Origin: JAKANT01 sp035502095
Lineage (GTDB): Bacteria > Pseudomonadota > Gammaproteobacteria > Burkholderiales > Burkholderiaceae_F
Reading direction: 5' to 3'
Assembly: GCA_035502095.1 (NCBI GenBank)
Contig: DATJUX010000041.1
Coordinates: forward strand, 37,664-101,663
Length of the DNA stretch: 64,000 nt
A model generated the notes under the pieces. It was not told where the DNA came from, did no database searches, and was given only the letters and a program-made list of their open reading frames with translations. Positions 1 to 8,656 of this stretch are shown piece by piece (position 1 is the stretch's first letter; each line of letters opens with the position of its first letter). The position numbers and the translations under genes are program-made.

Positions 1-30
1 CTGTAGGCGGTCCCGCTGAAGTCCGAGTTT

Positions 31-53
31 CCTCCCCCGCGTCGCGGGGGAGG
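31..53. repeat. GC hairpin, REP-like family A
   Basis: CCTCCCCCGCG and CGCGGGGGAGG form a perfect 11-bp inverted repeat around one base. The same C-run/G-run design recurs at 10817-10840, 12193-12208, 40040-40066, 42451-42534 and 46593-46614, always between genes, so it looks like a dispersed palindromic repeat rather than a gene-specific terminator. No T-tract follows. Confidence 0.6.
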
Positions 54-160
54 TGTGCGCCAGAGCATCGACGATTTGGGCAGCGGCCATTCGTCGCTCG
101 CCTATCTGAGCACGCTGGATGGCACGTCCGCTTCGCGGTGCATCCAAGGCTAAAAGGCAA

Positions 161-339
161 TCCGCGCAAATCCGCGTCCGGTCTCTTGGTCTTTCTCTCG
201 CCCCGAGCAAAGCGAGGGATCTCGCCCTCTCGATAGGTCGCGATCCCTCGCCTGGCGACAAAGTTCGCCCTCGATCCGAATAAGCCAGAAGAGATCCGCG
301 CAAAGCCGCGTCTTCTTCTCAGTCCGCGCAATCCGCGTC
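161..339. repeat. three imperfect 17-18 bp direct repeats
   Basis: Copies at 161-178 (TCCGCGCAAATCCGCGTC), 295-312 (one A-to-G change) and 323-339 (one base shorter). Each contains two TCCGCG/GCCGCG half-units. Between copies 1 and 2 lies the inverted GCGAGGGATC box. Function unknown. Confidence 0.6.
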
Positions 340-405
340 GGAGAGCGCACGCCGCGCATCCCGGCCCTATGATCGCGCTGCGCCTTCGCGCCGGACCTGA
401 ATCGC

Positions 406-864
406 ATGGCCAACTTTGTCGTGAACGGGAGCGCGGTCGAGCTCGACGTCGACCCGGCGACGCCGCTGCTCTGGGCGCTGCGGGACCATCTCGGGTTGAC
501 CGGGACCAAGTTCGGCTGCGGGGTCGCGGCCTGCGGCGCGTGCACGGTGCACCTGGATGACCGGCCGGTGCGCTCGTGTGTGACGCCCGTGTCGGCGTGC
601 GCCGGCAGGAAGGTCGTCACCATCGAAGGTTTGCGCCAGGGCGACCGCCTGCATCCGGTGCAGCAGGCCTGGATCGACGCGCAGGCGCCGCAGTGCGGCT
701 ACTGCCAGTCGGGAATGATCATGGCGGCCGCGGCGCTGCTGCGGATCAACGCCGCGCCGAGCGACGCCGACATCGACGCCGCGGTCACGAACATCTGCCG
801 CTGCGGCACGTATCCGCGCGTGCGCGCAGCGATCCACGCGGCCGCGGCCGGAACGAAGAAATGA
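406..864 (+). CDS. iorA: (2Fe-2S)-binding subunit of isoquinoline 1-oxidoreductase-type molybdenum hydroxylase
   Basis: Small iron-sulfur subunit of the xanthine-oxidase family, 152 aa. It should relay electrons from the molybdenum subunit encoded next. The plant-type 2Fe-2S site is visible as C38, C43, C46 and C58, and the second [2Fe-2S] site as C97, C100, C131 and C133 (CGYC and CRCG). The length matches IorA-type subunits. The stop overlaps the start of the next gene (ATGA, 861-864), implying translational coupling and a heterodimer. There is no FAD subunit nearby, as in the IorAB class, which passes electrons to another acceptor, often cytochrome c. The true substrate cannot be read from sequence; aldehydes or N-heterocycles are typical for the family. 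Confidence 0.9.
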   Translation: MANFVVNGSAVELDVDPATPLLWALRDHLGLTGTKFGCGVAACGACTVHLDDRPVRSCVTPVSACAGRKVVTIEGLRQGDRLHPVQQAWIDAQAPQCGYCQSGMIMAAAALLRINAAPSDADIDAAVTNICRCGTYPRVRAAIHAAAAGTKK

Positions 865-3164
865 CGCCGATCGACACGCCACCGGCCGCGCCCTCCAGCC
901 GGCGGCGGCGGGTGTTCCTGATCGGAACAGGCATCGTTGGCGCAGCGCTAACCGTCGGCGTGTATCGCTTCTATCGGCCGCGCGACCACCTGAGTCCTCC
1001 GTCTGCGCTGCGCCCGACGCCGGACGAAACCGTCCTCACCGGATGGATCAAGCTCGCCAGCGATGGGCAGGTGACGGTGCAGGTGCCGCGCCAGGAGATG
1101 GGCCAGGGTGTCGTCTCGACGCTGGCGCTGCTCGTTGCGGAGGAGCTGGATGCCGATCCGGCGCAGGTTCGCTTCGAGGAAGCCCCGATCGACGCCATCT
1201 ATGTCAATGCAACGATGATCGGCGACTCGGTGCCGTTCCGCCCCGACGACCGCAGCGTCATGGCACGTTTCAATCGCTTCAGCCAGTTCAAGCTGGGCGA
1301 ACTGCTCGGCGTCCAGGCGACCGGCGGCTCGACCAGCGTGCGCGATGCGTGGCGCCCGATGCGGCAGGCCGGTGCGGTGGCACGGGCGATGCTGGTGCAG
1401 GCGGCGGCAGGTCGCTTCGCGGTGCCGCCGGATTCGCTGTCGGTGGCCGGCGGCGTCGTCGAGCACAAGGCCTCCGGCCGGCGCGCGACGTTCGGCGAAC
1501 TCGCCGTCGAGGCAGGCAGGCAGCCGATGCCGCGCGATGTGCCGCTCAAGGATCCCGAGCGGTTCACGCTGCTCGGCAAGCCGCAGCGACGCCTGGACAT
1601 TCCGGCCAAGGTCGACGGCAGCGCGCGCTTCGGCATCGACACGCGCATCGTCGGCATGGCCTACGCAGCGATTGCCCAGTGCCCCGTGTTCGGCGGCGCG
1701 CTCGAATCGTTCGATGCGAGCAAGGTCAAGGGCCGGCGCGGCGTGGTCGACGTCTTCGACATTCCGGCGACCAGCACGTCCGCGGCGGCGGTGGTCGTGG
1801 TCGCCGATCACTACTGGCTCGCGCGTTCGGCGCTCGCCGACGTGACCATGCGCTGGAACGAGGGGCCGAACGCGGGATTCGACACGGCGAGCCAGCGCAA
1901 GCGCTACGAGCAGTTGCTGGAGCAGGGCGACGCGCGGGTCTACGACCACGCCGGCGATCTCGCCGCTGCGGAGGCAGGCGCCGCCACACGGGTGACGGCC
2001 GACTATTTCGTGCCGTATCTGGCGCACGCGACGATGGAGCCGATCAACTGCACGGCTGTCGTGCGCCAGGCGGGCAGTTGCGAAGTGTGGGTGGGCAGCC
2101 AGGCGCCCACGCTCGTCAGGTGGTTTGCGGCGCGGGCGGCCGGCGTCGACAGCGAGAAGGTGACGGTGCACACGCCCTACCTCGGCGGCGGGTTCGGGCG
2201 CCGTTTCGAGGTCGACGTCGTCGTGCAGGCGGTGACGATCGCCCGGCGCGTGACCGATACGCCGGTGCAACTCATCTGGTCGCGCGAAGAGGACATGACG
2301 CACGACGTGTACCGCCCGATGGCCGCCGCGCGCATGCGCGCGGCGCTCGATGCCAAGGGCAACGTCGCGAGCTGGTACCACCGCATCGTCGGCCAGTCCT
2401 GCACGGGCAGCCTCACCGCCCGCCTGCTTCCCGCGGCGGCATCGGACCTGATGAAGGACAAGACGACGACCGAAGGCGCGTTCGACCTGCCCTATGCACT
2501 GCCGAACCGAGTCGTCGAGCATGTGCTAACGCACGAACCGGTTCCCGTCGGCTACTGGCGCAGCGTTGGTCACTCCTATAACGCGTTCTTCGCAGAGTCG
2601 TTCGTCGACGAGTGCGCGGCCGCGGCCGGCCAGGACCCGGTCGCGTTCCGTCTCGCGCTGCTCGCCGATGCACCACGGTTTCGCAAGGTTCTCGAGGTGG
2701 CGGCTGAGAAGGCGGGCTGGGACACGCCGCCGCCGGCGGGCAGGGCGCGTGGCGTGGCGCTCGCCGAGAGCTTCCAATCGATCGTGGCGCAGGTGGCCGA
2801 AGTGGAGATCGTCGACGGCGCGCCGCGCGTGCGTCGTGTCGTCTGTGCCGTCGACTGCGGCTTCGCCGTCAACCCGGACGTCGTCGCGGCGCAGATGGAG
2901 AGCGCAATCATCTTCGGTCTCACTGCGGCCCTGTTTGGCGAAATCACGCTGAAGGCCGGCCGCGTCGAGCAATCCAACTTCCCCGCGTACGACATGGTGC
3001 GCCTTGCCAGCGCGCCCGCGATCGAGGTACACATCGTGAACTCCGGCGTCGAGCACTTGGGCGGGATCGGCGAGCCGGGCACGCCGCCGATCGCGCCGGC
3101 AGTCTGCAATGCGCTCTTCAAGCTGACCGGCAAGCGCATCCGCTCGCTGCCGATCAGGCTGTGA
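861..3164 (+). CDS. iorB: molybdopterin-binding subunit of isoquinoline 1-oxidoreductase-type hydroxylase
   Basis: Large molybdenum-cofactor subunit, 767 aa, partner of the upstream iron-sulfur protein. Start chosen at ATG 861 because it overlaps the previous stop and is followed by an RRRR-plus-hydrophobic stretch (residues about 13-35) resembling a Tat signal or membrane anchor, usual for IorB-like subunits. Cofactor signatures are visible: GGGFGRRFEVD (mid-protein) and GEPGTPPIAPAVCNAL near the C-terminus, the latter holding the expected catalytic glutamate. The enzyme should hydroxylate an aldehyde or heterocycle with water as oxygen source, probably at the periplasmic face. XdhC-type maturation and cytochrome c genes, often adjacent in relatives, are absent here. 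Confidence 0.9.
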   Translation: MTPIDTPPAAPSSRRRRVFLIGTGIVGAALTVGVYRFYRPRDHLSPPSALRPTPDETVLTGWIKLASDGQVTVQVPRQEMGQGVVSTLALLVAEELDADPAQVRFEEAPIDAIYVNATMIGDSVPFRPDDRSVMARFNRFSQFKLGELLGVQATGGSTSVRDAWRPMRQAGAVARAMLVQAAAGRFAVPPDSLSVAGGVVEHKASGRRATFGELAVEAGRQPMPRDVPLKDPERFTLLGKPQRRLDIPAKVDGSARFGIDTRIVGMAYAAIAQCPVFGGALESFDASKVKGRRGVVDVFDIPATSTSAAAVVVVADHYWLARSALADVTMRWNEGPNAGFDTASQRKRYEQLLEQGDARVYDHAGDLAAAEAGAATRVTADYFVPYLAHATMEPINCTAVVRQAGSCEVWVGSQAPTLVRWFAARAAGVDSEKVTVHTPYLGGGFGRRFEVDVVVQAVTIARRVTDTPVQLIWSREEDMTHDVYRPMAAARMRAALDAKGNVASWYHRIVGQSCTGSLTARLLPAAASDLMKDKTTTEGAFDLPYALPNRVVEHVLTHEPVPVGYWRSVGHSYNAFFAESFVDECAAAAGQDPVAFRLALLADAPRFRKVLEVAAEKAGWDTPPPAGRARGVALAESFQSIVAQVAEVEIVDGAPRVRRVVCAVDCGFAVNPDVVAAQMESAIIFGLTAALFGEITLKAGRVEQSNFPAYDMVRLASAPAIEVHIVNSGVEHLGGIGEPGTPPIAPAVCNALFKLTGKRIRSLPIRL

Positions 3165-3195
3165 GCGACGAGTCGATCGACGGAGGGAGGCTCGC

Positions 3196-4293
3196 ATGAG
3201 CGACGCGGCGACGGGACCGGGCGCAACGGGAGCGGACGGGGCCGCCCCGCGCTGGCGCGCCCGGCCACCGGGATCGACGTGGGGCGACTTCGGTCCCGAC
3301 GACCAGCTCGGCCGGCTCAATCTCCTGACGGCGGAGAAGGTGCGCCAGGGCGCGGCCGAAGTGCGCGAGGGCCGCACGTTCTGCCTCGGCCTTCCGCTCG
3401 ACCTGCCCGGCGGCAACGTGCTCAATCCGCGCCGCCATCCGCCCGTCCTGCGCCCGACGGTGCGCAATGGAAAGCCGAACCTCAACTACCGCCTGAGCCT
3501 GGACAACCCGCTGCACTCGGACGTCGTCAGCGACGACCTTGCGATCATCTACCTGCAGTACTCGACGCAGTGGGACAGCCTCGCGCACATCGGACAGATG
3601 TTCGATGCGGACGGCGACGGGATGCCGGAGCCGGTCTTCTACAACGGCTATCGACCCGGCGTGCACATCTTCGGACCGACCGAGGCCTCCGATGCCGGCG
3701 TGCCCGACCGGGCGGCGAGCGCACGCTCGACCTCCCGGGCGCGCGCCCTGGGCATCGAGAACATGGCGCTGCACGGCCTGCAGGGACGCGGCGTGCTGAT
3801 CGACCTGCACGCGCACTTCGGCCGCAAGCACGAGGTGGTCGGCTACGAGACGCTGATGCAGGTCATCGAACGCGATGGTGTCACCGTCGAGCGCGGCGAC
3901 ATGGTCTGCCTCCATACGGGCTTTGCGCAGTTGCTGGTCGAGATGGGCGGCGTGCCGGACCGGGAGCGGGTGGAGAACTCCTGCGCCGTGCTCGACGGCC
4001 GCGACGCGCGGCTGCTGCAGTGGATCACGGACAGCGAACTCGCGGTGCTGATCGCCGACAACTACGCCGTCGAGGCATACCCGGCAACCTCGCACGTGGG
4101 CTGCTGCGCGACGCTGCCTCTGCACGAGCACTGCCTGTTCAAGCTCGGCGTGAATCTCGGCGAGCTGTGGCACCTGACGCCGCTCGCGCAATGGCTGCGA
4201 TCACATGGGCGCTATCGCTTCATGCTCACCGCGCCGCCGTTGCGGCTGCCCGGCGCGGTCGGTTCTCCCGCGACGCCGATCGCAACCGTCTGA
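3196..4293 (+). CDS. cyclase family protein (kynurenine formamidase-like metal hydrolase)
   Basis: 365 aa, 31 bp after iorB on the same strand, so probably co-transcribed. It resembles the large COG1878 'putative cyclase' family, zinc/manganese amidohydrolase-like enzymes related to KynB. The region around WDSLAHIGQMFDADGDG (about residues 130-146) corresponds to the metal-binding segment, and the C-terminal half has further conserved stretches (DLHAHFGRKHEVV, DNYAVEAYPA). A GGAGGGAGG ribosome site lies just before ATG 3196. Family members open amide or lactam rings, so a role after oxidation of an N-heterocycle by IorAB is an attractive inference, not shown by the sequence. Confidence 0.8.
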   Translation: MSDAATGPGATGADGAAPRWRARPPGSTWGDFGPDDQLGRLNLLTAEKVRQGAAEVREGRTFCLGLPLDLPGGNVLNPRRHPPVLRPTVRNGKPNLNYRLSLDNPLHSDVVSDDLAIIYLQYSTQWDSLAHIGQMFDADGDGMPEPVFYNGYRPGVHIFGPTEASDAGVPDRAASARSTSRARALGIENMALHGLQGRGVLIDLHAHFGRKHEVVGYETLMQVIERDGVTVERGDMVCLHTGFAQLLVEMGGVPDRERVENSCAVLDGRDARLLQWITDSELAVLIADNYAVEAYPATSHVGCCATLPLHEHCLFKLGVNLGELWHLTPLAQWLRSHGRYRFMLTAPPLRLPGAVGSPATPIATV

Positions 4294-4638
4294 GCAGCCC
4301 GGTTCCGGCGGTGCAACAATCCTCCTCCGCGGCCGCGGCTCTCATCGCAGCGAGCACAACGCTGCAGACATTGCGTCGCGGTAGCGCGAGTTGAGTGCGT
4401 GAAAGAACCTATGCACCGAGTTCGGAGCGATCGCCGGGCATTGCACCGCCACACATGCTGCTCGGGGGAACTCCGTTTGTCCGGCCCGACTCGAACGACG
4501 GCGGTGGCCGCCCATACCAAGGCGGGGCGCGAGGACCGCCGCAATGGACGGAGGCCACCGGACCACCGGCGGCGTGTGCACCGATCGCGGCGCTGTCGCG
4601 TTTTTTATCCCTTCGATCCGGAGGACGAGGAGATCCAG
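4294..4638. other. intergenic region before the Liv-type operon
   Basis: About 345 bp without a supportable gene. An open frame runs into the next CDS, but its translation lacks family features before the signal peptide at 4639. The only recognisable element is the GGAGGACGAGGAG ribosome-binding region at about 4619-4632. No clear promoter hexamers were found. Confidence 0.5.
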
Positions 4639-5898
4639 ATGAGACTCGGGTCCAGCAGCAGCGTCGCGACATGGGCCGCCATCGCCTGCGCGTTTTCGAC
4701 ATCGACCGCCTGGGCGCAAGGCGCAGACACCGTCACGCTCGGCGCGGCGATCTCTATGACGGGCAAGTATTCGACCAACGGCAAGAACACGCTCGACGGC
4801 TACAACCTCGCCGTCGAGCGCATCAACGAAATGGGCGGCATCAAGGTCGGCGGCAAGACCTACATGCTGAAGATCGCCCACTACGACGACGAATCGACGT
4901 CGGCGCGCGGCGCGCAGCTGATCGAGCGCCTGATCGCGCAGGACCACGTCAAGTTCGTGCTCGGGCCGTACAGCTCGGGTCTGACCAAGGCGATCGCACC
5001 CGTGACGGAGAAATACCGGATGCCGATGGTCGAGGGCAATGGCGCCGACCGCGATCTGTTCGTCAACGGCTACCGGTATCTCTTCGCCGTGCTCAACACG
5101 TCCGACTACTACCTGCGCGAGGCGGTGAATCTGCTGGCGGAGCAGGCGAAGCAGCACGGCAGGAAGCCGTCGGACATGCGCATCGCGATCGCCATCGAGA
5201 ACGACAACTTCTCTCAGGACGTGCGCAACGGCGTCATGGAGGACGCCAGGAAGTACGGCATGAAGGTCGTGGTCGACGACAAGCTGCCGCCGGAGATCAA
5301 CGACATGTCGGCGACGCTCACCAAGGTCAAGGCACTGAAACCCGACATGCTGGTGGTCTCGGGGCACGACAAGGGCGCGACGCTCGCCGTGCGCCAGGTC
5401 ATGGACCAGAAGGTGTACGTACCGATGCTCGCGCTGACGCACTGCGATTCGGCTCAGATCGCCGAAAAGCTGGGGCCCGCCGCCGAATACGCGGTGTGTG
5501 CTTCCCAGTGGGACCGCGAGCTCAGCTACAAGGACAAGTGGTTCGGCAGCGCAAAGGATTACGCGACCCGTTTCGAGAAGGAGTTCAAGTACGCGCCGCC
5601 ATATCAGGCGGCCGAGTCGACCGCCTCGGTGCTGGTCTTCGCCGATGCGATCGCGCGCGCCGGGTCCCTCGACACCGAAAAGGTGCGCGACGCGCTCGCC
5701 AGGACCGATCTGATGACGTTCTACGGGCCGATCAAGTTCGACTCGACCGGCAAGAACATCGCCAAGTCGATGGTCCTGTACCAGGTCCAGGGCGGCGAGT
5801 ACAAGGTCGTCGCGCCGTCGCGCTGGGCGCGGGCCAAGCTCATCTACCCGGCGCCGCCATGGCCGCAACGCGAGGCGATGCAGGCCAGGCACAACTGA
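4639..5898 (+). CDS. livJ: branched-chain amino-acid-type ABC transporter substrate-binding protein
   Basis: 419 aa type-I periplasmic binding protein. The start at ATG 4639 is preferred over upstream in-frame codons because a purine-rich ribosome site precedes it and a clean Sec signal peptide follows, with cleavage likely after ...TAWA (residue 26). The mature protein begins with VTLGAAISMTGKYSTNGK, typical of the LivJ/urea/amide family. It heads a five-gene operon with both Liv permeases and both ATPases. The ligand is not predictable; such proteins also bind amides or aromatic compounds, and the IorAB-cyclase genes upstream leave open a non-amino-acid substrate. Confidence 0.9.
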   Translation: MRLGSSSSVATWAAIACAFSTSTAWAQGADTVTLGAAISMTGKYSTNGKNTLDGYNLAVERINEMGGIKVGGKTYMLKIAHYDDESTSARGAQLIERLIAQDHVKFVLGPYSSGLTKAIAPVTEKYRMPMVEGNGADRDLFVNGYRYLFAVLNTSDYYLREAVNLLAEQAKQHGRKPSDMRIAIAIENDNFSQDVRNGVMEDARKYGMKVVVDDKLPPEINDMSATLTKVKALKPDMLVVSGHDKGATLAVRQVMDQKVYVPMLALTHCDSAQIAEKLGPAAEYAVCASQWDRELSYKDKWFGSAKDYATRFEKEFKYAPPYQAAESTASVLVFADAIARAGSLDTEKVRDALARTDLMTFYGPIKFDSTGKNIAKSMVLYQVQGGEYKVVAPSRWARAKLIYPAPPWPQREAMQARHN

Positions 5899-5966
5899 CG
5901 CGCGGAAACCGCGACGCGGGCGGCGGCTGATCGACCAGGACCGACCTGCACCGCCGGCGTGCGCTC

Positions 5967-6866
5967 ATGGAAAACCTGGCGATCCTCGCGACCGCGCCGG
6001 TCTTCAACCTGCAGCTGCTGCTCGACGGCGCCCTGATCGGCGCCCTGTTCGCGCTCGCCGCGTACGGCATGGCGCTGGTCTGGGGCGTGATGCGGATCAT
6101 CAACATCGCGCAGGGCGACCTCGTGATGCTCGGCGGCTACGTCGCGCTGTACGCGACCTCGGCCGGCGTGCCGCCCCTTGCCGCCGTTCCGCTGGCGGCC
6201 GCGGCGCTGTACGTGCTCGGATGGCTGCTCTATCGCGTCGTGATCTTTCGCATCGTCGACCGCGACCTTTTCTTCTCGATCCTGGCGACGTTCGGCCTGT
6301 CGATCCTGCTGCAGCAGCTCGCCAACCAGCTGTTCGGCGCCAACGTGCGCAGCGTCGAATCCGGCCTCGGCACGTTGTTGCTCGCGGGCGGGGACGTCAC
6401 GGTGCCGGAGGTCAAGCTCGTCGCGTTCGTCGCCGCCGTGATCGTCGGCCTCGCGCTGATGCTGTTCCTGCGCTTCACGCGTCTCGGCCGGGCATTGCGC
6501 GCGACCGCGCAAAATGCGCGCGCCGCGCGCATCCTCGGCGTCGACACCGACCGTGTCTACGCGGTCTCCTTCGCACTCAATGCGGCCATCTGCGGCGCCG
6601 CGGGCGCGCTGGTGGCGATGACGTGGGTGATCCACCCGTATCTCGGTCTCACCTACACGGTGCGCGCATTCATGATCGTGGTGGTGGCGGGCCTCGGCAA
6701 CGTGCTCGGCATCGTCGCTTCGAGCGCGGTGCTCGGCGTCGCCGAGCAGTACGCGGGTTTCCTGCTCGGCGCCGAGTTCCAGACCGCGTTCCTGTCCGTC
6801 CTGCTGGTCGTGATCCTGGTGGCGCGGCAGCTGGCGCTGCAACGGCGCCGCCTGTATCTCAGATGA
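5967..6866 (+). CDS. livH: branched-chain amino-acid-type ABC permease, LivH family
   Basis: 299 aa integral inner-membrane protein with about eight hydrophobic segments and the LivH-type motifs GMALVWGVMRIINIAQGD (residues about 31-48) and RALRATAQNARAARILGVD (about 174-192), the latter being the cytoplasmic coupling loop that contacts the ATPase. It forms the translocation pore with LivM. Its stop overlaps the livM start (ATGA at 6863-6866), showing translational coupling within the liv operon. Confidence 0.93.
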   Translation: MENLAILATAPVFNLQLLLDGALIGALFALAAYGMALVWGVMRIINIAQGDLVMLGGYVALYATSAGVPPLAAVPLAAAALYVLGWLLYRVVIFRIVDRDLFFSILATFGLSILLQQLANQLFGANVRSVESGLGTLLLAGGDVTVPEVKLVAFVAAVIVGLALMLFLRFTRLGRALRATAQNARAARILGVDTDRVYAVSFALNAAICGAAGALVAMTWVIHPYLGLTYTVRAFMIVVVAGLGNVLGIVASSAVLGVAEQYAGFLLGAEFQTAFLSVLLVVILVARQLALQRRRLYLR

Positions 6867-7927
6867 GCGTCGACGCCTCCGGTGCAGGCGGTCAGCTCGG
6901 CCCATGGCACCTGGCTTCGAGGCGCCAGCGCGTACCGCTGTACGTCCTCGGCGGCGCGCTCGTGTTCGCGGCGCCGTACCTGTTTCCGGGCTGGGTGACG
7001 CAGCTCGCGTTCCTCTGGCTGATGGTCGTCTTCGCCCTGACCTGGGACATCCTCGGCGGCCAGATGGGCTACAACTCGTTCGGCAACGTGCTCTTCTTCG
7101 GACTCGGCTGCTACGTCACCGCCGTGCTCCAGCGCGACGCGCATCTCGGATACTTCACTTCCCTCGCAATCGGCATGATCGCGTCCGCGCTGGTGGCGGT
7201 CGCGGTGGCAGCGGTGCTCGGTCCGCTGATCCTCGGCATGCGCGGCCAGTACTTCGCGATCTGCACGCTCGCGCTCGGCCTGGCGATGGCGGATCTCTTC
7301 GCCGGATGGGAGTTCGTCGGCGCGGGCTCCGGCATCGTTCCCGCGCTGTATCCCGGCCCGATCGAGGCACGCAATCGCTTCTTCTGCTACGTGCTCCTCG
7401 CGCTCGCGCTGGCGACCTTCTTCACCCTGCGCTGGCTGTACACGACCCGTTTCGGCGCGGCGATCAACGCGATCCGTGACGACGAGGACAAGGCCGAATC
7501 GATGGGCATGCACACGCGCCGGTACAAGGTCGCGGCCTGGATGATCGCGGCGTTTTTCCTCGGACTCGCCGGTGGGCCGGTCGCGGGGCTGGTCGGGTTC
7601 GTCGATCCGCGCGACCTGGCCTTCGCCGGTGCGACGTTCGGCGTCTGGATGGTGTTGATGGCGATGCTCGGGGGCAAGGGGACGCTGTGGGGCCCGGTCA
7701 TCGGCGCGGCCGTGTTCCACGCGACGCAGGAGTTCTTCTGGACCTACCTGTTCGGCTGGCAGCGCGTCGCGCTCGGTGCGCTGATCGTGCTCATCGTGCT
7801 GTTCTTCCCGACGGGCATCATGGGCTGGTTGCGTGCACGGCGGCCGCAGTGGTTCGGCGAAATCGTCGACACCGGCGCCGCACGCGGGGCGGCGCTGGAG
7901 AAAACCGGCGATGAGCGCGCTGCTTGA
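6863..7927 (+). CDS. livM: branched-chain amino-acid-type ABC permease, LivM family
   Basis: 354 aa membrane permease. The start at ATG 6863 was chosen because it overlaps the livH stop; longer upstream frames would run inside livH. The N-terminal cytoplasmic tail is followed by about ten hydrophobic segments, with the LivM coupling region INAIRDDEDKAESMGMHTRRYK (residues about 195-216) and FGVWMVLMAMLGGKGTLWGP late in the protein. It pairs with LivH. The downstream ATPase gene starts 17 bp inside its 3' end. Confidence 0.93.
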   Translation: MSVDASGAGGQLGPWHLASRRQRVPLYVLGGALVFAAPYLFPGWVTQLAFLWLMVVFALTWDILGGQMGYNSFGNVLFFGLGCYVTAVLQRDAHLGYFTSLAIGMIASALVAVAVAAVLGPLILGMRGQYFAICTLALGLAMADLFAGWEFVGAGSGIVPALYPGPIEARNRFFCYVLLALALATFFTLRWLYTTRFGAAINAIRDDEDKAESMGMHTRRYKVAAWMIAAFFLGLAGGPVAGLVGFVDPRDLAFAGATFGVWMVLMAMLGGKGTLWGPVIGAAVFHATQEFFWTYLFGWQRVALGALIVLIVLFFPTGIMGWLRARRPQWFGEIVDTGAARGAALEKTGDERAA

Positions 7928-8654
7928 AGTGCGCAACGTCACGAAGCGGTTCGGCGGCGTGGTCGCCAATCGCGACATCTCGCTGGCGGTGCCGGCCGGG
8001 AGCGTCGTCGGCCTGATCGGCCCGAACGGTTCAGGCAAGACGACGCTGTTCTCGTCGATCGTCGGGTCGCATCCGGTCGATGGCGGCACGATCGCCTTCG
8101 ACGGCCACGACATCACGCGCCTGCGCGTGGACGCGATCGCAAGGCGCGGCCTGATCCGCACGTTCCAGCAGACGCGCGTGTACGGCCGGATGGACTGCGT
8201 GCGCAATTTGCAGGTCTCCGCGCCGCTGGCGCACGACTCGCTGCGTGCGATGTTCGGGCGCTTCGCGACACCGGTCACCGAGCGTGCGGAGGTGCTGCTG
8301 GATTTCGTCGGCCTCTACGGCAAGCGCCACCTGCCCGCCGGCAGCCTTTCGTTCGGGCAGCAGAAGCTGCTCGAGCTGGCGATGGCGCTGATGCGCGAAC
8401 CGAAGCTGCTCCTGCTCGACGAGCCGACCGCCGGCATCAATCCGACGCTGATCAACGCTCTCGTCGAGCGCCTGCGCCGCGCCAACGCGGAACTCGGCAT
8501 CACGCTGCTGGTGATCGAGCACAACATGCGGGTGCTCATGAATCTCGCGCAACACGTGTACTGCCTGGCGTTGGGCCAGGTGCTGGCGTCGGGCTCGCCG
8601 CAGGAAGTGCAGCGCGACCCGCGCGTGCTCGACGCGTACCTGGGGGTGCGCTGA
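7911..8654 (+). CDS. livG: branched-chain amino-acid-type ABC transporter ATPase, LivG family
   Basis: 247 aa cytoplasmic ATPase. The Walker A motif GPNGSGKT lies near residue 36, the signature segment reads LSFGQQKLLELAMAL, and Walker B/D-loop is LLLLDEPTAGINP. The ATG at 7911 is taken as start because the typical LivG N-terminus LLEVRNVTKRFGG follows at once; it overlaps livM by 17 bp. It works as a heterodimer with LivF to energise uptake. Confidence 0.93.
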   Translation: MSALLEVRNVTKRFGGVVANRDISLAVPAGSVVGLIGPNGSGKTTLFSSIVGSHPVDGGTIAFDGHDITRLRVDAIARRGLIRTFQQTRVYGRMDCVRNLQVSAPLAHDSLRAMFGRFATPVTERAEVLLDFVGLYGKRHLPAGSLSFGQQKLLELAMALMREPKLLLLDEPTAGINPTLINALVERLRRANAELGITLLVIEHNMRVLMNLAQHVYCLALGQVLASGSPQEVQRDPRVLDAYLGVR

Positions 8655-8656
8655 AC

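Larger units (their letters stand above)
1..405. other. intergenic region with repeats, no gene seen
   Basis: No convincing coding frame. It holds a perfect GC hairpin (31-53), three near-identical 17-18 bp direct repeats (from 161, 295 and 323) and an inverted repeat with 10-bp arms GCGAGGGATC / GATCCCTCGC (212-221 and 242-251). The upstream gene lies outside the window. No clear promoter for the gene at 406 could be picked. Confidence 0.6.

Noticed and set aside
161..339. CRISPR-like array
   Set aside because: Only three copies with unequal spacing (134 and 28 bp between starts), half-repeated inner units and no cas genes.
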